Positions 1 to 4,900 of a stretch of DNA of 5,677 bases are shown piece after piece. The notes beneath the pieces are model-generated. The model searched no databases and was not told the DNA's origin. It saw nothing but the letters and a program-made list of their open reading frames with translations. This DNA comes from Syntrophales bacterium. GTDB lineage: Bacteria; Desulfobacterota; Syntrophia; Syntrophales; UBA2192. Every line of letters starts with the position of its first letter. Position 1 is the first letter of the stretch. The DNA is taken from NCBI GenBank assembly GCA_025454095.1, contig JALOPC010000117.1:1-5677 (forward strand), written 5' to 3'. The translations under genes were made by a program, and so were the position numbers.

Positions 1-60
1 GTCGGCCTGCCTGCCTGCCCGGCTCTCTCTCTCCCTGCCGGTTGCCGCCAGTACTTTCAT
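1..60 (-). CDS. Possible start of a leftward gene, product unknown (partial, runs off the left edge)
   Basis: An ATG at 60-58 on the minus strand opens a frame with no stop through the window edge, giving MKVLAATGRERESRAGRQAD. The start is supported by AAGGAGA at 73-67, six bases upstream, a near-perfect ribosome binding site. A near-consensus sigma-54 promoter also sits about 137 bases upstream. Only 20 codons are visible and they match no family I recognise. Codons 8-20 are built from simple repeats (GA and GGCA units), so the peptide looks low-complexity and the reading frame could be slippage-prone. No signal peptide or domain can be judged from so little. Because it lies directly downstream of the response regulator and behind a promoter of the type that regulator activates, I infer that it is a regulated target. 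Alternatively, the ATG and ribosome binding site could be fortuitous, or the gene could be very short. Confidence 0.42.
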   Translation of the reverse strand, partial: MKVLAATGRERESRAGRQAD

Positions 61-66
61 GCCGCC

Positions 67-73
67 TCTCCTT
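67..73 (-). promoter_or_regulatory. Strong Shine-Dalgarno site for the leftward ORF
   Basis: The minus strand reads AAGGAGA at 73-67, followed by a six-base spacer and ATG at 60. Both the match to the 16S anti-SD and the spacing are close to ideal. It is the main argument that translation starts at 60, and it is much stronger than anything in front of the response regulator gene. Confidence 0.6.
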
Positions 74-77
74 GCAT

Positions 78-97
78 CCAGGACCCGCTCGACCTGG
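78..97 (-). other. Small leader hairpin just upstream of the ribosome binding site
   Basis: CCAGG at 97-93 and CCTGG at 82-78 (minus strand) form a 5-bp inverted repeat around a 10-base loop, ending five bases before the AAGGAGA site. It could modulate ribosome access in the leader RNA, but arms this short occur often by chance in GC-rich DNA. Confidence 0.25.
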
Positions 98-129
98 GCC
101 TCGCAGGGTTGCTTCGTTGGATGAACCGC

Positions 130-150
130 CCGGTCGGAACTTTCGACCGG
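130..150 (-). other. Leader hairpin (CCGGTCG/CGACCGG) between the sigma-54 promoter and the leftward ORF
   Basis: Perfect 7-bp arms lie at 130-136 and 144-150 around a 7-base loop, and A-T and G-U pairs could extend the stem into the loop. If transcription starts near 197, it lies about 47-67 bases into the leader RNA. No T run follows on either strand, so it is not a standard intrinsic terminator. A role in RNA stability or leader folding is possible. I recognise no riboswitch class in the surrounding leader. Confidence 0.45.
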
Positions 151-207
151 CCTGGGACCGTAAAGGGATAAACGCGAAAAATATGCACCGGGTTCCATAA
201 ATGATTT

Positions 208-223
208 AGCAAGTGCGATGCCA
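208..223 (-). promoter_or_regulatory. Sigma-54 (RpoN) -24/-12 promoter reading leftward
   Basis: The minus strand reads TGGCATCGCACTTGCT from 223 to 208. The sigma-54 consensus is TGGCAC-N5-TTGCW. The invariant GG (222-221) and GC (210-209) are present with exactly 10 bases between them, and the only departure in the conserved blocks is C to T at the sixth base. Transcription should start about 12 bases past the C of the GC, near 197, giving a leader of about 137 bases to the ATG at 60. It lies about 200 bases downstream of the stop of an NtrC-type activator gene and points away from it. The flanking DNA is AT-richer than the coding regions. I infer that the adjacent regulator drives this promoter. 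Confidence 0.68.
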
Positions 224-324
224 CGGGATTGCGGAGAGAAAATATTTGCTAAGTTCGCTTGGGAAAAGACTAAATCGAAGGGGTAACCCAACCTGCAAGG
301 CGGGGATGCGGTACGGCGCGTCAC

Positions 325-349
325 GGGCCCGTTGCCGACGGCCGGGCCC
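325..349. repeat. Very GC-rich inverted repeat, 10-bp stem with a TT bulge
   Basis: GGGCCCG at 325-331 pairs with CGGGCCC at 343-349. Inside, GCC (334-336) pairs with GGC (340-342) around GAC, leaving only TT (332-333) bulged. An overlapping 15-base near-palindrome centred on 347 (340-354) offers an alternative fold. No T run follows on either strand. It lies between the candidate activator palindrome and the sigma-54 promoter. It may be a protein-binding or DNA-structural element, or a factor-dependent terminator remnant. GC-rich sequence makes some self-complementarity expected, but a 10-bp match is more than I would dismiss. Confidence 0.45.
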
Positions 350-385
350 CGGCCCTCCCGCGGGTTTCCAATCAGTTGAAATGAC

Positions 386-397
386 TCACGATCGTGA
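386..397. promoter_or_regulatory. 12-bp perfect palindrome TCACGATCGTGA, candidate activator binding site
   Basis: TCACGATCGTGA is a perfect dyad centred between 391 and 392. The centre lies about 195 bases upstream of the predicted sigma-54 transcription start near 197, within the range at which NtrC-family activators bind enhancer-like sites. The neighbouring regulator has a Fis-type HTH domain, which binds dyad sites as a dimer. No second good copy is visible nearby; TCACGG at 321-326 is at best a half-site. The palindrome also directly abuts the T run of the regulator's terminator, so it could contribute to that structure instead. Confidence 0.42.
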
Positions 398-435
398 AAA
401 GTGACCTTTATGTCGCCCGAGCTGACTTAAAGGTC
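397..435 (-). terminator. Probable intrinsic terminator of the response regulator gene
   Basis: On the minus strand GACCTTTA (410-403 complement side) and TAAAGGTC form a perfect 8-bp stem (plus-strand arms 403-410 and 428-435). A single mismatch (411/427) separates this from a 3-bp inner stem (412-414 with 424-426) and a 9-base loop. ACTTTT follows on the minus strand at 402-397. The arm at 428-435 overlaps the stop codon (429-427) and the last codons of the regulator. On the plus strand no T run follows, so it is directional. The stem is AT-richer and the T run shorter than in a strong terminator, so readthrough is plausible. Confidence 0.6.
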
Positions 436-1794
436 GCCCAGAAGCAACTTCCACCGGGGGTTGCGGCGCATCTCGACGAGCTTCCGCTGGAGCTGCCTGA
501 CCGTAATCCCCAGGATCTGCGCGGCCTGTTTGCGGTCCCCCCTGGTGTGATTGAGCACGTACAGGACGTGGGTCTCGTAATTCTCCTTCAGGCTGCAGAG
601 GTTGCGGGCGTAAAGGGGCGGTGCGGCGATCTCCTCGCCCAGGTGCCGCGGCATGACGGTGGCTGTGTCGCCCAGCAGCACGGCATTTTCGACGATCTGG
701 GCCAGCTCCCGGACGTTTCCCGGGTAATCGCGGCGCAGCAGGATTTCCATCGCCTCGGGGCTGAACCCGTGGATCTGCTTGGCGTGCTTCTCGACGGCGA
801 GCTTGAGGAAATGGGCGGCGAGCACCGGGATGTCGTCCTTGCGCTCCCGGAGCGGGGGCAGGTGGACATGGGCCGACCGGATGCGGTACATGAGATCGAG
901 CCTGAATTTTCCCTCCTGGCAGGCCTTGTCCAGATCCTTGTTGGTCGCCGAAATGATGCGCACATCGACCCGGACGGGCTTCGTCTCGCCCAGCCGCGTG
1001 AACGACTTCTCCTCGAGGACGCGCAGGAGCTTCGATTGCATCTGCTGCGGGAACTCCCCGATCTCGTCGAGGAAGAGCGTGCCTCCATCGGCCTGCTCGA
1101 AAAACCCCTGGTAATCCCTGAGGGCCCCCGTGAAGGCACCCTTGATGTGCCCGAAAAACTGGCTCTCGAAGAGGGTCTCCGGGATGGACGAGATGTTCAC
1201 GGCCACGAAGGGCCCCGCCGGCGAGGGCCCCTCCTGGTGGATTCCCCGGGCTAGAAGCTCCTTTCCCGTCCCGGACTCGCCCGTGATCAGGATGGGGTTG
1301 CCGCCCTTGGCCATGATCTGGGCGTAGGAGAGCAGCGCCCGGATCTGCGGCGACTCGGTCACAATCGCCGAGAACCCCTCGGGCTGCTTGGCGTCGCGGG
1401 CCTGGCGGGCCAGGTTCATCCCCGCCATCAGGCCCCTGCGCTCGTAGGCTCGCTCGAGGACCCTCATGAGGTGATCGTTGTCGACGGGCTTGACGAGGTA
1501 ATCGTAGGCACCGAGACGGATGGCCTTCACGGCCTGCGCGATGACGTCGACGGCCGTGATGATGATGAACTCCGTTTGAGGCTTGAAGGGTTTCGACGAC
1601 TCGAGCACCTGGATGCCGTCGACCTCGGGCATGAGGAGGTCGAGCAGCACGATGTCGTAATCGCCCGCCTTGATCCGCCGGATGGCGTCCTTCCCGCTGT
1701 CGCAGGTCTCCACATCCTTGATGCCCTGCCAGCGCAGGAGCCGCTTCATGGACGACAGGGTCACATCCTCGTCGTCGACAACAAGAATCTTCAT
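427..1794 (-). CDS. Sigma-54-dependent NtrC-family response regulator (REC-AAA+-Fis HTH)
   Basis: This is a 455-residue transcription activator of the NtrC/AtoC class. Its receiver is phosphorylated by a partner kinase, and its AAA+ ring remodels RNA polymerase-sigma54. Receiver, about 1-120: acidic pair Asp7/Asp8, phospho-acceptor Asp52 (LLDLLMP), Thr80 and Lys102 (VKP), all intact. AAA+, about 141-375: Walker A GESGTGKE 172-179, GAFTGA sigma-contact loop 219-224, Walker B GGTLFLDEIGE 237-247, sensor I SATNKDL 282-288, likely arginine fingers Arg298/Arg304, sensor II YPGNVREL 357-364. Fis-type HTH, about 402-442 (GDRKQAAQILGITVRQLQRKL), followed by a 13-residue basic/hydrophobic tail. Length is normal for the family. 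The ATG at 1794 is chosen because an in-frame TGA lies two codons upstream and the protein then begins exactly at receiver strand beta-1 (MKILVVDDE). The Shine-Dalgarno is poor (GGA about 11 bases upstream). It lies 165 bases downstream of the kinase on the same strand, its likely partner. Confidence 0.97.
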   Translation of the reverse strand: MKILVVDDEDVTLSSMKRLLRWQGIKDVETCDSGKDAIRRIKAGDYDIVLLDLLMPEVDGIQVLESSKPFKPQTEFIIITAVDVIAQAVKAIRLGAYDYLVKPVDNDHLMRVLERAYERRGLMAGMNLARQARDAKQPEGFSAIVTESPQIRALLSYAQIMAKGGNPILITGESGTGKELLARGIHQEGPSPAGPFVAVNISSIPETLFESQFFGHIKGAFTGALRDYQGFFEQADGGTLFLDEIGEFPQQMQSKLLRVLEEKSFTRLGETKPVRVDVRIISATNKDLDKACQEGKFRLDLMYRIRSAHVHLPPLRERKDDIPVLAAHFLKLAVEKHAKQIHGFSPEAMEILLRRDYPGNVRELAQIVENAVLLGDTATVMPRHLGEEIAAPPLYARNLCSLKENYETHVLYVLNHTRGDRKQAAQILGITVRQLQRKLVEMRRNPRWKLLLGDL

Positions 1795-1800
1795 GATTCA

Positions 1801-1836
1801 TTCGTCCGTTTCGTTTATTTCGTTCTTTTCGTCAAT
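1801..1836. repeat. Four tandem 9-base units (TTCGTNNNT) directly before the regulator start codon
   Basis: TTCGT recurs at exactly 1801, 1810, 1819 and 1828: TTCGTCCGT, TTCGTTTAT, TTCGTTCTT, TTCGTCAAT. On the coding (minus) strand this is ANNNACGAA four times, ending six bases before the regulator ATG, so it forms the translation initiation region. The conserved five-base core with variable three-base filler is unlike simple slippage repeats. The units take the place of a proper Shine-Dalgarno. They could be a protein or RNA-binding array in the leader, or the end of a dispersed intergenic repeat. Confidence 0.8.
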
Positions 1837-1848
1837 GATACGCGTATC
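1837..1848. repeat. 12-bp perfect palindrome GATACGCGTATC
   Basis: GATACG/CGTATC is a perfect dyad centred between 1842 and 1843. It starts immediately after the last 9-base unit and overlaps the outer left arm of the larger inverted repeat by five bases (1844-1848). It may be an operator-like site or simply the boundary of the composite repeat. Confidence 0.5.
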
Positions 1849-1958
1849 GGGTATCGGGTCTGTTTAAGGGGTTTCGGGTATAGGGGCTGAAGGAGCGAAA
1901 GCTTTCTTATAAACAAGATCTGCTTCCTTCCCTATACCCGAGCCCCGATACCCGATAC
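1844..1958. repeat. Composite nested inverted repeat filling the kinase-regulator gap
   Basis: The outer arms are perfect over 15 bp: GTATCGGGTATCGGG at 1844-1858 pairs with CCCGATACCCGATAC at 1944-1958. Each arm contains two direct copies of a 7-base unit (GTATCGG or CCGATAC). The inner arms are perfect over 11 bp: CGGGTATAGGG at 1875-1885 pairs with CCCTATACCCG at 1930-1940. A 16-base left spacer against a 3-base right spacer separates the two stems, and the apical region holds a GAAAGCTTTC palindrome at 1897-1906. The right arm ends one base before the kinase stop codon (1960-1962). No T run follows on the minus strand, so it is not a typical terminator. It may attenuate or process the mRNA between kinase and regulator, or be a dispersed repeat or miniature element. 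Confidence 0.78.
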
Positions 1959-1959
1959 C

Positions 1960-4900
1960 CTAAAATCTTTGTCTGGTAAGGCCGTCGAGGACCTCTTTGA
2001 GTTTCCGCAGTTCCGGCGCGCCTTTGAGGTGGATATCGGGTTCCTCTCCGCCCGGACCCGTGAATTCCTTCTTCATCCCCCCCCATGCAATCGTCGTGAT
2101 GAGAGGGTGCCTTTCGCGGATGACCCGCAGGAACCGCCCGTAATCAAAACCGGCGGAAGGCTCCGTCATGAGGACAACGTCCACCTCGGGGTGTTGCTCC
2201 AGGTATTCCGTCAGGCGCTCCACCGACGGCTCGTCGTGGTAAAACCAGTGCACGAACCCGTCGTCGATCCCGCTGATCTGCATCTGGAGTTCCTCCACCC
2301 GCTCCGCGTCGCTATCCAGGGGCAAAAGAAGCGGCCGCAGGTTGGGCGTCGCGCCGGGCCCGAGGGGCAGAACCACGGTAAAGCGGCTCCCTATTCCCGG
2401 GCGGGAGAGGACACCGATTACCCCCTGGTGCTCCCGGATGAGACCGTACGAGACGGAAAGCCCCAGGCCGGTGCCGCCCGTGTCCCGCCGCGTCGTGAAG
2501 AAGGGTTCGAAGAGACGATCGAGGACGGCCCGGGTCATGCCGTGGCCGCTGTCTTCGATGGAGACAATCACGGCCCCGAGCCGTTTGAGGTGGCGCGTCG
2601 AGATGCGGATTCGCCCCTTCTCCTTGTCCGAAATCGACTGGTGCGCATTGACGAGCAGGTTGGCGAGCACCTGCTCCAGTTTCTGGAAGTGGCCCTGGAC
2701 CGGCGGCAGGTCGCCATCCAGATCCAGGTCCAGCTTGGAGACGGAGCGCCGGATCTGTCCGCCCACGATCATGAGCGTCTTCTCCACCACGTCGTTGACG
2801 GAGATGGGCCGCGCCTGCGAACTCTCTTCGACACGGGCGAAATCCTTCAGGTTCGAGACAACCCGGTTGATCCGGTCCGAACCGATCCGGAAGGCGTTGA
2901 TGATCTCGGCCATGTCGCCGCGCAGCTCTGCGTAGCTCACGCCGCGCTTGCCCCAGCCCGGGTTGGCGGCGGCATGTTCGGCAAGGACGGGTTCGCAGAG
3001 CTTCCAGATCTCCTCGAGGAGCGGGATGTTGTAGGCGATGAAGCTGTTGGGGTTGTTGATCTCGTGGACGACGCCCGCCACGATCTCGCCCAGGGAAGCC
3101 AGCTTGTGGGCCTGGATCACCTGCTGCAGGCGGGTGTTGGACTCCTGGAGGATGCGCTTTTCCTCGGTGACGTCCTGCCAGATCCCCACGATATGACCGA
3201 TCGACCCCTCGGGGCCCCGGATGAGGCGGCAGTACTCGGAAAACCAGCGGTGGGACCCGTTCGCGGTCCGAAAACGGAATTCGCAGCCGCACATGCCCTT
3301 CGTGCCGATCCCCAGATGGCAGCTGCGCACCACGGGCCGGTCGTCGGGGTGTACGTGCTCGAAGAAAAAGGCCGGGTTTTTCACATACTCGTCGGGCCTG
3401 AAGCCGGTGAGTTCCTCGACGGTGCCCGTGATGTAGGTGATCTCCTCCTTCTCGCCGCCGGACGAGGTAAAGGTGACGATGGGAAGAGACTCCAGGACGA
3501 CGGAGAGACGCTCGGAGGTCTGGGTCAGCCGCGTCTCCGTGTGCCGTCGCGACAGGGCCGCGCCGAGGGTGCTGGCCACCACGTTGAGGGCCTCCATCTC
3601 CACGTCGGACCACGTTCTCTCTTCGGTGCAGTCGTCGAAGCCGATGAAGCCCCACCAGCGGTCGCCGAGATAGACCGGGACGACGGCGATGGAGAGTATG
3701 CCCTGGGAGTCGAGAATTTTCCGCTCGCTTTCGGGAAACTCCCGCACGGCGCCGAAGATGTGCCCCCCGTTCCTCATGACTTCCGCCCAGCGGCCGAAGC
3801 CCTCCCGCTCCATGGCTAGGCCCTGCAGGGCGAAATTGTCGATCTCGGCCCTGATCCCCTCCGCAACCCACTCGTAGCGCTGGGTCGTGAGCAGGACGCC
3901 CTCCTCCGAGGTCCGGTTCTCGAAGAGGTAGACCCGGCTCACGCCGGTGACGGTGCCCAGACGGGCCAGGATTTCCCGGATGTCCGTCTCCCAGGAGGGG
4001 GCCTTCAGGAACCGCTCCGCCGCGAAGCTGGCGACCTCGAGGATGGCGTCGCGGTAACGCAGTTCCTCCTCGGAGCGCTTGCGCTCCGTGATGTCCCGGA
4101 TCGACTCGATGGCGCCCACAAGATTGCCCTGCGAATCATACAGGGGAGCCGCCGTGCCGGACAGGTAGATCCTCTCCTTGCGGCCTCCACGGCCGGGGAT
4201 GTAGCTTTCGCCGAACAGGATCTCCCCGCGCCGGTTGATCTTCGCGTAGAGAACTTCGACCTCCCTGTCGGGCGACAGGACCTGGTCGATGAGCAGCGGC
4301 CTGCGCTCCCCGTAGAACGGCACGGCATATTCGTAATTGCCCTTGCCGAGCATGTCCGTCGCCGCAATCCCTGTCATGGTCTCCATGGCGCGGTTCCAGG
4401 CGATGACCCGGCCGTCCCGGTCGATGACGAAGGTGGGATCGGGCAGGAACGAAATGATGTCCGAAAACCGCCTCTCGGAGTCCCGGAGGGCCTTGTCGGC
4501 CCGGTTGCGGTCCTCGATCTCCAGGATCAGGGCCTGGTTGGCCACCATCAGCTCCGACGTCCGCTCCAGCACGCGCCTCTCCAGTTCGTCCTGGTAGCGC
4601 TGCAGGGCCTCTTCTCCCCGCTTGCGGGACGTGATGTCCAGGGCTGTGAAGACGATCCCGGCCGAGAGGTCCCGGGGTTCGATGGCCTTCGAACTGAGCA
4701 GGATGTCCAGCATCGTGCCGTCCTTGCATCTCCAGCGGGTTTCGATCACCCCCGTGCCGCCCTGGATGACCTCGACATATTTTTCGCGACCCACGCGGTC
4801 GAATTCTTCCTCGCTCTCGTAGAGAATCCGGGCGCTCTTCTCGGCCAGTTCCTCCACGGCGTAGCCCAGCATGAGGGCCACCTGGTCGTTGGTCCAGCCC

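Larger units (their letters stand above)
61..426. other. Regulator-downstream intergenic region without a long gene
   Basis: I see no convincing protein gene here on either strand. The one open frame of about 63 codons on the plus strand (213-404) has no ribosome binding site and crosses the structured elements. No tRNA, rRNA or known riboswitch is recognised. What the stretch holds is control sequence: a terminator, a 12-bp palindrome, a GC hairpin, an AT-richer interval at about 235-275, a sigma-54 promoter, and a leader with two hairpins and a strong ribosome binding site. A weak IHF-like match (AATCGA-N4-GTA, two mismatches from WATCAANNNNTTR) starts at 272 on the plus strand. I do not call it as a site. 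Confidence 0.6.

Noticed and set aside
57..77. Six-codon leader peptide (MQGEAA) ending in ATGA overlap with the start at 60
   Set aside because: The strong Shine-Dalgarno lies inside it rather than before it, so it is unlikely to be translated.
221..250. Possible plus-strand sigma-54 promoter using TTTGCT at 245-250
   Set aside because: The required GG twelve bases upstream of the GC is absent; the nearest GG is three bases out of register.
130..354. Riboswitch in the leader or control region (c-di-GMP type considered)
   Set aside because: The hairpins are present but I could not match conserved core bases of a known class on either strand.
213..404. 63-codon plus-strand ORF in the intergenic control region
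   Set aside because: It has no ribosome binding site and no recognisable domain, and it overlaps the sigma-54 promoter edge, the GC hairpin and the palindrome.
386..1801. 471-codon alternative frame overlapping the response regulator, with ATG at 1801
   Set aside because: The product is Arg/Gly/Pro-rich with no domain, while the frame starting at 1794 gives every REC, AAA+ and HTH motif.
1906..1917. TATAAG-like -10 element on the minus strand between kinase and regulator
   Set aside because: There is no credible -35 at the right distance, and it lies within the loop of the inverted repeat.
1969..3819. Long open frame (616 codons) on the plus strand opposite the kinase
   Set aside because: It is antisense to well-supported HATPase, HisKA, PAS and GAF coding sequence, its translation resembles no family I know, and long antisense frames are expected in GC-rich genes.
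2312..3871. 519-codon open frame on the minus strand in another frame of the kinase gene
   Set aside because: The translation is Arg/Gly/Pro-rich low-complexity text typical of an out-of-frame reading of GC-rich DNA, and the kinase frame shows intact domains throughout.
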